Positions 1 to 14,400 of a DNA stretch of 64,000 bases are shown here, one piece after another. How positions within the stretch are numbered: position 1 is the first letter of the stretch; every line of letters begins with the position of its first letter. The notes below the pieces were generated by a model. The model did not search any database. It saw nothing but the letters and a program-made list of their open reading frames with translations, and was not told the DNA's origin. The DNA is from Ridgeia piscesae (taxonomy: Eukaryota; Annelida; Polychaeta; Sabellida; Siboglinidae). The stretch spans positions 1 to 64,000 of the forward strand of contig JAODUO010001584.1 of the NCBI GenBank assembly GCA_025642075.2. Direction: 5' to 3'. The position numbers and the translations under genes were made by a program.

Positions 1-61
1 TTTACCCCATGCTTCTCCACCCCACTTCATCTCCTACCCACTTCCTTCCCCCTCCCCCTGC

Positions 62-1030
62 CCTTCCCCTACCCCACTGTCTTCCCCTACCCCCACTGTC
101 TTCCCCACCCCACTGTCCTCTCCTACTCCACTGCCCTTCCTACCCCACTGTCCTCCTCCCCATTCCTCCCCTACCCCTGTCCTCTCCTACTCCACTGTCT
201 TCTCCTACCCTACTGTCTTCTCCTACCCTACTGTCTTCTCCTATCCCACTGTCCTCTCCTACCCCAAAGTCTTCTCATACCCCACTGTCTTCTCCTCCCC
301 CTCTGTCCTCTCCTATCCCACTGTCCTCTTCTACCCCGCTGTCCTCTCCTATCCCACTGTCTTCTCCTATCCCTCTGTCCTCTCCTATCCCACTGTCTTC
401 TCCTACCCCTCTGTCCTCTCCTATCCCACTGTCTTCTCCTATCCCACTGTCCTCTCCTACCCCAAAGTCTTCTCATACCCCACTGTCTTCTCCTACCCCA
501 CTGTCCTCTCCTACCCCACTTTTTTCTCCTACTCCACTGTCCTCTCCTACCCAACTGTCTTCTCCTACCCCACTGTCCTCTCCTAACCCACTGTCCTCTC
601 CTACCCCATTGTCCGCTCCTACCCTACTGTCTTCTCCTACCCCACTGTCTTCTCCTACCCCCGGGTCTTCTCCCCCCCCACGGTCTTTTCCTCCCCCACT
701 GTCTTCTCCTACTCCACTGTCCTCTCCACCCCACTGTCTTCCCCCCCCCTGCCCTCCCTACCCCATTGTCTTCTCCTCCCCACTGTCTTCTCCTACCCCA
801 CTGTCCTTCCTACCCCACTGTCTCCTCCTACCTCACTGTCTTCTCATATCCCACTGTCCTCTCCTACCCCACTGTCATCTCCTACTCCACTGTCCTCTTC
901 TACCCCACTGTCTTCTCCTACCCCACTGTCCTCTCCTACCCCACTGTCCTCTCCTCCCCCAGTGTCCTCTCCTACCCTACTGTCTTCTCATACCCCAGTG
1001 TCTTCTCATACCCCACTCTCTTCTCCCCCA
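62..1030. repeat. 18-bp pyrimidine-rich minisatellite
   Basis: Imperfect tandem copies of an 18-bp unit close to CTGTCCTCTCCTACCCCA, with C/T variation and some indels that produce shorter or longer units. The strand bias is extreme: nearly all C and T on the + strand. Because 18 is a multiple of 3, long reading frames run through it; they are artefacts. Confidence 0.95.
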
Positions 1031-3470
1031 CTGTTGGTGGCACTGCAGTCAAGTAACAATTCTTATTTACTCTGCTCATTTCCCCTGTTCAAGGTTTCTG
1101 TTTGTGGCCATATTCTCCTGGTCTGTCCCATATCCTTTTTTCTTGTTCAGTGTCTCTGTGCCAGGTGGCCTTCTAATAGTTATTAAAATAGAATGAACAA
1201 AAGCAAAATAATAATAATCCATCAATACATAGATGTATTTTAAAGACTACATGAAAGTCCTCCAAGATATAGTTAAGCAGTACTATTTATTACAGGTTCA
1301 AGCATTTTTATATCTTTCAATAATATATTTTCCACAAACAAAAAACGTAGAACGAATTAATTAAAATTTATCGTGAAAAACAGATTTTTTAAAGATAAAA
1401 TCCATGAAATTATGTAATTTATAAGAGGATATCCGGAAGTGGGAGACACTGGGAACATTCTGCCTATAGTACATTAGTACATAGTACAGTACCTAATGTA
1501 TCTACTTGGGCTCGGGACTCCGCTTTGGTTGCTCCTTACAACATTCCACTGGCGAGAAATGTCACGACCTTCAACCTTCACAACTGACCACTGTGCTACG
1601 AGAAAGGGAGGGAGTATCTGCCCCTAAGCCCGGCGTTCCATTGCCGGATGTGACCCTCCATACTGCGAGCATCACGTGATACACCCTTTGCCACCAGGCA
1701 TCGAATACACACCAGTTACAATTATAGTAGCAATTTCCTTTCTTTATATACCATATAATGTGTGACTGGCGAGATTGTGGTGTCAACTTGTCTAACTTAA
1801 ATGATATAACTATTTCCAGTGAAGTTATTTGTATTGTAGGATGGCGTTAAACAAGTTTATATGTTATATTATATCATATGATACATTAAACATGTTAACA
1901 TGTGAAACTATAATTATTCATCCATGCACTTATGGATAGGTATTTTTCACCAGGGGACGGAAAAAATGGCGCACACTCGTCGCCCTTTTGTCCTTCATAA
2001 AATGTAACAAGGAATTACTTTAAAATGTTGATACAAAATTTGTATAATTCCATATAACCAAATTTTAAACAAGAATACATAACATAAAAAAATAAACATA
2101 TAAAAAGATGTAACTAAGACAACTTTAGTTATTTTATTTAAAAATATTATCGACAGCAACCGGCATAGTGATCGTATTTTTTTTTCCACATGCGTGTTGG
2201 TTAAACAGGCAAAAACACGTTTATATTTTATTATACATAAACATGTAACCAAAATTTTTCATCCATGCAGATTTATGGGTAAGAATGTTTTTAAAACGAG
2301 GAAATCAAATGGGGACAACGTCGTATTTTGTCCTTCATAAAAAGTAAAAGGAATTACTTTAAATGTTTACATAATTCCCTAATTCCCCTTAAACCAAAAA
2401 AACAACAATACAAACATAAAATAATAAAATATAAAAGATGAGACTAAAATTTTTTTTATTTTAAATATTATCCCCCCGACGCATATGATCTAATTTTTTT
2501 TCCTACTTTTTTCTTAAACAGGCAAAAAATTTCCCCAAAAATGGGATTATTTAGGGGCAAAAACTAGAAATGATGAGGCTAGGCTAATTTTAAAATCAAA
2601 GAGAATAGAATCGAACAGGGAAAACAAGGCAATGACTTTGAAGCCGCAAAAACGAATAAAACATGGGGACCTAGTCTAATCCTTGAAACAATTCTTAACA
2701 CATTGTAATTTTTGTTGTTAAAGGTAAAATTATGGTAGAGGGGGTTACAAAAGAAAATGATGAATCACAATATTATTAATAACAAAAGGGAAAGTACGAG
2801 CATTAGTTGTCAAACCATAAACGTTCATACCTTCGAGTAATTGCATCGTTCAATCTGTGCCCGTCCTCGTTGTGTTGCGGCATCTATTGATATCCTAGTG
2901 TCTGCTGACATCTTAAACTGCATCTTGTGTGCAGCTTAGTTGAGACCAACTGTCACACTACAATGAGCGTCAAACGTGCATCGTCTGCTGCACTCGACCC
3001 CAATCGAACAAACCAAGAAACAGATGAAGTTGGCCTTGCACTGTTAACGGGGAGAACTACATTTTGACCTCAACGATTCCATGCTATTGGTCATTGCACC
3101 ATTCAGTCACGTGCAAGTCACCGATATGGCGAAGTTACAACTTGCTGTCAACCCCTGCGTTCTGGCTTAGCAGCAAAACCATTAGGAGGCAGCACGCTAT
3201 GCCAATTGACGGATTGCATTGTCTGTGTTAAACTGTGATAATGTCAATGAAGCATGGCAGGTATTACACAATTGCTTTGTATGGCATAAATAGCTTCGAC
3301 GTTCGTGTAGATATGTGCAAATAGCCATGACCGAATCCATGTGCGCCTTAACGAGAATGAGAGAATGGGTACAACAAAACGAGTGGCGGGCAAAAACGTG
3401 GAGGAAGAGGGGTGTAGAGGTGCAGAGAAGAGTGGGAAAGAATAAGGAAAACGGGATATATATAGTGTGA
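1031..3470. other. AT-rich intergenic DNA with a degenerate ~340-bp tandem duplication
   Basis: No gene is supported here. Roughly 1884-2219 and 2232-2540 are two copies of one sequence, sharing for example TTTTGTCCTTCATAAAA, AAGGAATTACTTTAAA and TTAAACAGGCAAAAA. The second copy has many homopolymer-length differences. The rest, including 2550-3470, shows nothing I can name. Confidence 0.6.
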
Positions 3471-3477
3471 CGCAGAG

Positions 3478-3595
3478 ACAGAGGAGGGAGGATCGGAGGA
3501 AGAGGGAGTGAGAGGGAGAGAGGGAGGGAGGGAGGGAGGAAGGAAGGAAGGGAGGTAGGAAGGGATGGAGGTAGGAAGAGAGGGAGGGATACAAG
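3478..3595. repeat. Purine-rich GGGA/GGAA low-complexity tract
   Basis: Runs of GGGA, GGAA and GAGAG on the + strand. A short LINE-tail-like stretch (AATAAGCTTTATTTAACG) follows at about 3600. Confidence 0.85.
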
Positions 3596-3945
3596 ATACA
3601 ATAAGCTTTATTTAACGTCGGTTTACATGTGAATTTATAACATTAGCTCATCTGAGCTATTTTCCGACAAAGGAAAAGAGGGAGAGAAGGAGGGAGTAAT
3701 AATTTAATGTTCAAGTTTTATTTAGTATATATCTTAATGGATGTAGCATTATTGGAAAAGTAAACTATATTTTGTCCCGTAACATGCAGCACTGACATAA
3801 TTGTTTTGGCGTATCATGTTTATTGAAATATTACAGATATTGATAGTTGGCCGGGATTTTATCGAATCACAAATTTGGAATAACCCGAATACAACTGAGT
3901 CAACTGGGCAAAGTAAACCGGTAGACTTAAGTACTGCCGTTACAC

Positions 3946-6136
<2,191 letters not shown>

Positions 6137-6192
6137 GCTAACCTTTGCCATGAACCGCTAACCTTTTGACATGAACCGCTAACCTTCGACGT
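6137..6192. repeat. Short tandem repeat, ~22-bp unit, 2.5 copies
   Basis: Three spaced copies of GCTAACCTT separated by CATGAACC. A G-rich hairpin follows at about 6413-6450, where GTGGGGGACA pairs with TGTCCCCCAC. Confidence 0.7.
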
Positions 6193-6540
6193 TCTGGACC
6201 GCCACACCGGCATGATGATTATTTACTAAAGTAAGATCAAGTTGCGCGCTGTGGCCAGGCCCAGCCAAGCAATTTATCTAGTCGAGTTTTCTTATGGATG
6301 GTCGGAACTTCATATCGCGAGTTTACTGTCTAGCTCTGGTCCTCAGTAGCGGCTTTTAAGAGAGGAGTGGTGAGTCAGGCTATATGCCCCGCAATTTTTC
6401 TGAACTGAAAAGTGGGGGGTGGGGGACAATTCCTATGCTGTCCCCCACGCTGAAAAGTGGGGGGACGCGTCCCACCGTCCCCAACCGATCGACACCCGTG
6501 TATTGGTGTAACCTCTATTTTTAGCATATAAATTAATTTG

Positions 6541-6913
6541 TTAAATAATTGTGACGAGAATGTGCAGCGTCAAGCTGTCCGCTTCGTGAAGAGTGACTAC
6601 CGTCGACGTAGCTGTGTGACCACCATGATCGAAAGTCTGAACTGTTTGAAGCGTGAACAGGTTAGAGCCGTCCATCGCATACAACGTTGTGGATGTAACA
6701 ACATCCTCACTCACAGCCGCTGCTAAACGCACCACAGGGAACATATGCAATGACATGCACACACCGCTTCTTACAACCATCCACCCGCATTGCATGAAGC
6801 CTATAAGACTACAGTACTCCTTCTTTCCGAGCACCATCAAGTCATGGAACAAATGCACACAACAGTTAATTAGCAAACAATCACTCGACTCATTCAGACG
6901 GCACTTGCACTGA
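6541..6913 (+). mobile_element. LINE fragment: C-terminal end of a reverse-transcriptase ORF
   Basis: Two overlapping frames read VQRQAVRFVKSDYRRRSCV and then YSFFPSTIKSWN...SLDSFRRHLH followed by a stop. These are standard C-terminal motifs of CR1/jockey-type LINE ORF2 proteins. At least one frameshift lies between them near 6660-6720, so the copy is dead. The RT core is absent, so this is a heavily 5'-truncated insertion. A poly-C/CA tract follows at 6945-6975. Confidence 0.8.
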
Positions 6914-7134
6914 ATGCCTACATAAATATATTATTATGTTTTATTACCCCCCCCCCCCCACACACACACACACGCGCAACACCACCCACTACTTGCGACC
7001 AACCAAGCTCGATAATACTCTAGTCACGTACGTACGTGGCTACTACAGAGTGATGAGCTGAAATAAGAATAAGGCTATAACGTACATAACCGAGGTCTAT
7101 TGAATTAAAATGCGAGGCTTTTAAAATCGTTAGA

Positions 7135-7258
7135 GTAACTTTATTCGCAACGCAGCATGTACAAGAACAAACATAAGCATAGTAATAAATTGTCAGCATG
7201 TTGCACTGCATGGCTGTCACTTGGCTAAGAGCCGTCTTCCAGTGACACCATCATCATT
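7135..7258 (-). mobile_element. LINE/SINE 3' tail repeat, copy 1
   Basis: On the minus strand this reads GGAAGACGGCTCTTAGCCAA, then CTGACAATTT, then TTGTTCTTGTACATGCTGCG and an AATAAA-like end. The same sequence occurs on the + strand at 42135-42253, which establishes it as an interspersed repeat. It looks like a retroposon 3' UTR ending in a polyadenylation signal. Confidence 0.7.
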
Positions 7259-7710
7259 AAAAAATAACCATCATTATATAGATATACAATACACATTTGT
7301 AGTATTACAACACAATACAACAGGAAAATTATCAAAGTAAAATTACACATATTGTTAGACATCACCAAGGCTGTACTAATAAATTGAATCTATAAGGTAT
7401 GCAGTTTGTCACTGTTTCGATCTCGTGGTATCTGAGATGCTTGAACCAGTCTATTTGTCACCATGAGAGCCGGTTTAACTAGTTGGGGGCGTTGGAAGAC
7501 TGCTGTACTGCAATAAAAAGAGAGACGTTCGCGGCAAACAACCGCCGAACCTTAATGATTCAACAGCCGCTACTCACCACCACCCCAACGGCAACGAGAA
7601 CCACCCATGCGTGTCCAGTGGACGACACGGTACGGTGAATTCAAGCTGCATGTCCCCCATGTGGGTTACGCAGTTTATTGTTTGCGTGTGCCAACACGCC
7701 GGAGAGTATA

Positions 7711-10524
7711 ATGACTTGGGTGAAGCGTGGACTGTATAAAGCCGTCCACCGTCACCGCAAGTGTGTGCTGTGCGGGTTAGTGGTATGTTTCACATACTAC
7801 TGGATCACCGCCCAGTTCGAATCCGTAGTCGAAGACATTACAACGCCGTCGCTGATAGGTGAGTAATCGTTGCAGGTGGCGCCCCTTAACGGGTTAGGCG
7901 GAACAACATTTCACATTCACCCTCATTATCCATACCTCCTCCAACCCCCCACTTTCACCCTCATTATCCATACCTTCCCCAACCCCCCACTTTCACCCTC
8001 ATTATCCATACCTCCCCAACCCCCCACTTTCACCCTCATTATCCATACCTCCCCAACTCTTCACTTTCACCCTCATTATCCATACCTTCCCCAACCCCCA
8101 CTTTCACCCTCATTATCCATACCTTCCCCAACCCCCCACTTTCACCCTCATTATCCATACCTTCCCCAACCCCCCACTTTCACCCTCATTATCCATACCT
8201 TCCCCAACCCCCCACTTTCACCCTCATTATCCATACCTTCCCCAACCCCCCACTTTCACCCTCATTATCCATACCTTCCCCAACCCCCCACTTTCACCCT
8301 CATTATCCATACCTTCCCCAACCCCCCACTTTCACCCTCATTATCCATACCTTCCCCAACCCCCCACTTTCACCCTCATTATCCATACCTTCCCCAACCC
8401 CCACTTTCACCCTCATTATCCATACCTTCCCAACCCCCACTTTCACCCTCATTATCCATACCTCCCCAACCCCCACTTTCACACTCCACTTTCACCCTCA
8501 TTATCCATACCTTCCCCAACCCCACTTTCCCCTCATTATCCATACCTCCCCAACCCCCACTTTCACCCTCATTATCCATACCTTCCCCAACCCCCCACTT
8601 TCACCCTCATTATCCATACCTTCCCCAACCCCCCACTTTCACCCTCATTATCCATACCTTCCCCAACCCCCCACTTTCACCCTCATTATCCATACCTTCC
8701 CCAACCCCCACTTTCACCCTCATTATCCATACCTTCCCCAACCCCCCACTTTCACCCTCATTATCCATACCTCCCCAACCCCCATTTCACCCTCATTATC
8801 CATACCTTCCCCAACCCCCCACTTTCACCCTCATTATCCATACCTTCCCCAACCCCCCACTTTCACCCTCATTATCCATACCTCCCCAACCCTTCACTTT
8901 CACCCTCATTATCCATACCTCCCCAACCCTTCACATTCACCCTCATTATCCATACCTCCCCAACCCACTTTCACCCTCATTATCCATACCTCCCCACCCC
9001 ACTTCACCCTCATTATCCATACCTTCCCCAACCCCCCACTTTCACCCTCATTATCCATACCTTCCCCAACCCCCCACTTTCACCCTCATTATCCATACCT
9101 TCCCCAACCCCCCACTTTCCCCCCCCTCATTTTTTCCATACCTCCCCCAACCCCCCACTTTCACCCTCATTATCCATACCTTCCCCAACCCCCCACTTTC
9201 ATCTTCATTATCCATACCTTCCCCAACCCCCTATTTTCATCCTCATTATCCATACCTTCCCCAAGCCCCCACTTTCACCCTCATTGTCCATACCTCCCCA
9301 ACCCTTCACTTTCACTCTCATTATCCATACCTCCCCAACCCTTCACTTTCACTTCACTGATTTGGCCGAGTTGTATTTGATCCCAAAATGTGTATTTGGA
9401 CCCAATCCTGACTGGTAATCTTTAACTTGCATGGCTTAATTTGTTCTCTTCCTACTGAAACCAACCATTTCCCTCACCCCAGGGAGCACCTAGCAAGGCA
9501 ATGCTAATAATTTAGATTAAACATGCCAAAGCCAAGGTGTGCATGTGAGTGGGTATGTGAATGTGCATGTGAGTGGGTATGTGAGTGTGCATGTGAGTGG
9601 GTATGTGAGTATGCATGTGAGTGGGTATGTGTGCTCACATTTTCCAGGAATGTCTGGATATCAGGAAACATTTGATCGTACATAAAGGTCTGCTTTCATG
9701 CTGATATTCACATCTCTCCCAAACACTCCCCAAAATAGAAGACTGCCACATTAGTGTTTCTGCATACGTCAGTTTATTTGTAGACAACTACACAGTATGT
9801 GGCATTCACAGTTCTGTTCATTGTGGTACAGCAGTTGCTTAACTGAAACTTCAAACCTCATCAGACTTATCGACTGTTAAATTTGTTGGTAGACTGGAAA
9901 ACTGGAAACAACAGTGCACATGAAAACAGACGCATCGCGGCAATCGGCGGCTATGGAACATTCGCATCGGACTCGGCCATGATGATGCGACTCAACAGTT
10001 ATCACGTGCTTCACTTATCACCAGAGGGCACCACAATCAGCCAGAGCGACCACGCAGGACTAAGTGCATGTTTGAACGAACTGGAGATGACACACAGTGA
10101 GACTGTTTGTGAAGACGTGGCCACAGTCAGTGTCTTTCTCCAGTGTTACGGTGTCAACGAAGTCAATTTCTTTTACAGTGACAGTGACTTTACCCAGTTC
10201 CATGGTTCCAGACACATTGGTGCCACACTGCGCTGCTACGTTGCAGTATTACAGGCAACTGTAGGAAAGAATATTGCTTTAAAGTTATTTCTCTATGATG
10301 CGAGAATTTCACCAGAGATGGGGATTACGTGGCAAGACATTCACAATCATAACATGATGAAAGATTTCAAAACTGTACAATATGGATCTGTGAAACATCA
10401 ACGCAAGAGAAATGGAGAGGACCGAGAAATGATGTTACACGACGTCCTGTTTCACTCACTAAGGAGTTACCTGGAGATGTATAAGAAACTGTATAGTTTA
10501 CAAGTTACGGTTTTCGTAAACTAA
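7711..10524 (+). CDS. Unrecognised two-exon gene, predicted single-pass membrane protein
   Basis: Exon 1 is proposed as 7711-7858, ending at gtgagt in phase 1. Exon 2 is 9893-10524, with an acceptor after ttgttggtag, also in phase 1. The join gives about 259 aa. The N-terminus is basic (MTWVKRGLYKAVHRHRK) and is followed by an uncharged segment at about 18-33 (CVLCGLVVCFTYYWIT), the layout of a type II membrane anchor. The remaining ~220 residues look globular, with an early NRRIAAIGGYGTF stretch, RLNSYHVLHLSPEG, VNEVNFFYSDSDF and a Lys/Arg-rich patch near the end. I do not recognise the family. Golgi enzymes often have this topology, but no catalytic motif was identified. The intron is almost entirely the 38-bp minisatellite. 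Exon 2 codons look coding (long, non-repetitive, compositionally mixed); the exon 1 join is less certain, and further exons may exist upstream. Confidence 0.55.
7916..9350. repeat. 38-bp minisatellite within an intron
   Basis: About 38 copies of a unit of 34-38 bp built from TCACCCTCATTATCCATACC followed by TTCCCCAACCCCCCACTT. Length variation comes mainly from the C run. It fills the intron of the gene at 7711-10524. Confidence 0.97.
9351..9892. other. Remainder of intron, with a short 24-bp repeat
   Basis: Between 9541 and 9632 are about four copies of a GTGAGTGGGTATGTGAGTGT-like unit. The rest is unique intron sequence up to the proposed acceptor at 9892. Confidence 0.6.
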
Positions 10525-11210
10525 TACAATGCTTTAAATAACATTGACCATAATACCAATCTGCGAATAACTGTTGCCGTACTGTTAGATTAACTGTGCA
10601 ATGCTTGATCAAAATCAGGACTAATTATTACCCCGGAAAATATATTTTATTAATATTGACAGACAACCTGTTTTATTGAACATATCTAACATGCATGTGG
10701 TTGATAAAGTGTAATGCTTAGGAATATTTCAAATATGTGCACATGTATGGAATATAAGTAAATTTCTTACAAAATAACCAAAGTGTGTACATCTGTTGAT
10801 AATGTGTATGTAGAAAAACTACACACAATGTTAAAACACTAAACTAAAGCATGATTGATTAAAGAACAGTTTCTGATGATACATTTCTCACACAAAATCA
10901 ATACAACTGACAGAATATTCATTCACACAAAACCACTGATTTTGAGCAATTATTAAATTGTCTATTATATTATTTTGGCACTTTTCTGTCACCTTGTAGA
11001 GTTCTGGTCACATGATTAGAAACCGTTATTACTTTTAAATCATGAGTACATGAATTAATATCTTATTCAAACACATTTATAGTGATGCACACTGAATTGC
11101 ATTAGGAAAATAAAAATAACAATTAAGCTCTGCAATTACTTGATTTTCATATATAATTGTCATTGTCATGAACAGTATATTTTTTCAGTTAAAGAAATAC
11201 TGTGTATTTG
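10525..11210. other. Intergenic or 3'-UTR DNA between convergent genes
   Basis: AT-rich, no gene. It should hold the 3' ends of the + strand gene and of CMTR2. AATAAA-like hexamers are present on both strands (for example AAAATAAAAA near 11107 on +, and AATAAAAC near 10670 on -), but none can be assigned with confidence. Confidence 0.5.
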
Positions 11211-11224
11211 TAACTTTGTGCTGA

Positions 11225-11362
11225 CATTCCCTGTCAGTTAGCAATGACGTATCAGTTGACAATGACGTGTCAGTTGACAATGACATGTTAGTTGTCAATG
11301 ACGTGTCAGTTGACAATGACGTGTCAGTTGACAATGACATGTCAGTTGACAATGACGTGTAG
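11225..11362. repeat. 18-bp tandem repeat rich in TGACGT
   Basis: About eight copies of CAGTTGACAATGACGTGT with A/G changes, just downstream of the CMTR2 stop codon and probably within its 3' UTR. Confidence 0.9.
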
Positions 11363-11414
11363 CTGCCAGGAAAACAAGTTGAGCATGTGTTTGTGACGAA
11401 GGTTGTCTTTCCGG

Positions 11415-11475
11415 TCACATGACTAGTCTTGCTGTCACATGACTAGTCTTGCTGTCACATGACTAGTCTTGCTTC
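11415..11475. repeat. 20-bp tandem repeat overlapping the CMTR2 stop codon
   Basis: Three copies of CACATGACTAGTCTTGCTGT. The last copy (highest coordinate) contains the complement of the final CMTR2 codons CAA GAC TAG, so coding sequence and stop codon belong to the repeat unit. Confidence 0.85.
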
Positions 11476-14400
11476 TCTTCCAGAGACTGTTTCTCGCATT
11501 CAATCAGAAAGTTGATTCGCTTTTTCACAATCTGGTTCGTTGTTGAACAAATGTATGTGTAGAAGTTCGCTTCTGTAACATAACGTAACCATACAGTCGA
11601 TACTTTATAGTTTTATACAATAATGGAATGGCTGCAGAAACAGTAAACACTATTCATATAAATATATAAATATAACATTTTATCGCAGCTGTGGACATTA
11701 CTGAACATTTCTCAGGATAATTCTTTTTCAGATCAAATCTTTTCATTTTTCTTATCCAAATCAAGATATTTATTTTACAAAATCATTGATAGAGTCGAAC
11801 AGAAGAACCCGACAAATAAATTAATATAATTATTTCATGTAATTCTTTGCCTTTATTTCAATCGAACTATGTTTTACTAACCACTAATGACCCAGACAGT
11901 ATATAGGAAAAATAACTCCACATTTGCAAAGTTTCTATTTTGAGCTCTGCCTGTACTACCCATATAAGTCATGAATATTCAATACCGTCAACCAGACTAA
12001 ATTTTTTACGGTTCAAGAAATGTGCTCCGTGTCATCACAGTGTGTTGGCTGTGTGTGATGTCAATAGTTTTATGTGGTTCATTATGCATGCATGAATATT
12101 CATTATAATTGGGATGCATAATTAATAATCCATGAGGTATCAAGCTGAAAAGGATTTGCATAGATACAATTATTTATCAGCTCTTCGTGCAGACAACACG
12201 CAAATTACGCAGACAGACAGGAGTTGCAGAGAAACTATTTATGGACAATTTTCACATTTTGATACATGAATGTATATAAATTTACACAGGATTCCATCCA
12301 GTTCAAAATACTGTCATAGTGGAAATTGCTGTCCTTGGTTAAGGTGAGGGTGTCAGTTGTCATTTAATATTACGTTCTTATGATTACAATTCTGGGCAGA
12401 GCAGCTGGCACCCTGCCTTTAAGTTCAATGTACAAAGTAACTTACCACACAGGGCTTGGATTGGAATGAATTCCAGCAGCATCTTCCTCTCTGGAGACTG
12501 GGTGATATCTTCCATGTTCTGCTTCACTTTCTCGAGGAAGTCGATTAGGAAGGGCGGAGGCGTGTCATGACATCTGCTGGCTACGATGTACACTAACTCG
12601 CTACTGCCATTGTCACTTCCAAATATGGTCATCTGCCAGTAAACATACAGAAGTGACATACTGATACATTCCCTCTATAATACTTATAATTTTTGTGGTG
12701 CATTTAGGGTAAACAATCAACAAACAAACTGGTTAACAGTGGCTAAAAATAAAATACCTGATGATGAAAGATGCTGAAATATTTGACAGAAACTAATGCA
12801 TATGATATTTGAAGTGTAAACAGTATAAAGCAATACAAGAATAAATAAAACTACCAGTACCAGTGGATTAAAAGCATAATTTGAATGTCATACCATGACA
12901 GTGGCACATGGTCTATGGCATGTAGATCTGAGGTGGTTTACATCCAAACAACACAAACTTGGACTAACGCAGGAGTTATCCTTCTCTCTAGAATTAATGA
13001 GTCCACTACAGGTTACACATTTACCCCTTGTGTGGGATCTTTTACTTCCCCTGGCATAGCCACGAGATAGAAGAGACTGCTGGCTTTAAGTGTCTCTTCC
13101 GAACGACACAGGCAAATGTGGGGTGAATGAAATTGCCTAAGTTTCGAAATGGCGGTAGGTGGGATTGGACCATCGTCCCCTCGATCGACAGTCAGGCGCT
13201 CTATCACACGACCACCGCTCCCCACGGACGTATGGTGCGATGGACTGAGAGTGGGCAAATGCCCTGTTACTTACGGAAACACCGGGTCTCACCTGTTTGA
13301 AGAGTGAGTACACAAGGAACATGACTCCGGTCACAACTCTCGTAAACGGCATGGCCGTCTGCATGACCAAGTCATGTCCAGCTCTCAGCTCCTACAAGAG
13401 TGGACACACGTAATGGTCAATACTTCCACCATACCACCACACCAGTGTCACTGACAGACAATTGGCTTTCACATGTAACATAAAAAACACTTTCTTGAGA
13501 CGACTAAAAATTTTGCTTTTTTATTATACATACATAAGATAGCTTTATTGCCATGTGTTCACATTGTAGTTACGATAAAACATTGGAATGCGTAATGATA
13601 TTGGTCGTCGTACTAGTACATTCACCAGACAATACATTCACATGCACCAAACGATGATGATAAAATATACTACTATTTTAAATAAAATAAATAAATAGGA
13701 ACAATCACATAAAAAGGTACGAATAAAAAATAGTTCTGTATAACATCGATAAATAATTGATATGATCTAGTAGAAATATATTAGCTTAAAATATGAAATA
13801 AAAGAATATATAATAAATTATGATAAAATATACACACTAAAACTCATCAGAAAGTGGAATGTGTTTGCTGCGGGTGGGAGAAAAATCACTTCTGTTTTGA
13901 CAGGACTTGAACGGCTAAGGGGAAAAAGCTAGTACTAAACCGGTTGGTCCTGATTTTGATGGATCTCAATCGACGACTAGATGGAAGAGGTTCAAATATG
14001 TGATCTCTACTGTGCCTAAATCTTTGGAAACCAAGTAAATTTTTTTACAGCAGCAGATGCGCCCCAATGAACTGGACATATCTGAGTGACGTCGAATGAG
14101 TAACTTAGATTCCTGAATTACATGATTATATCTGATTACATGTGTTTTGAAGAAAAAAATTCTATATTAATTATTTTGTGCTTAATATTTTTTTTCTGAA
14201 CTGGTAGGACTGGAAAAGATTTTTTGAAGAAAAAAAATTAGGAACTGTCTACAACTGGAACATAAATGGCATCGACTGGCTACATTATTTATTAAATTGT
14301 AAAATTAAGTTTTCCACCTTCAGGACAGTGATTAAGTGGCACAATGCAGTTCTGTTTCCCCATTCGATCCTGTCTTCTGAGCTCCCGTCTGGGTTGTCTC

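Noticed and set aside
7870..9360. Pro/His-rich 496-codon ORF
   Set aside because: Translation of the 38-bp minisatellite. It lies downstream of a good splice donor and is intronic.
9883..10524. Sialyltransferase identity for the unrecognised gene, because of its type II topology and a RLN near a Gly-rich stretch
   Set aside because: No proper sialyl motif L or S could be found; topology alone does not support an assignment.
13850..14110. Possible coding remnant in CMTR2 intron 9
   Set aside because: No frame stays open with recognisable motifs; likely transposon debris, left unnamed.
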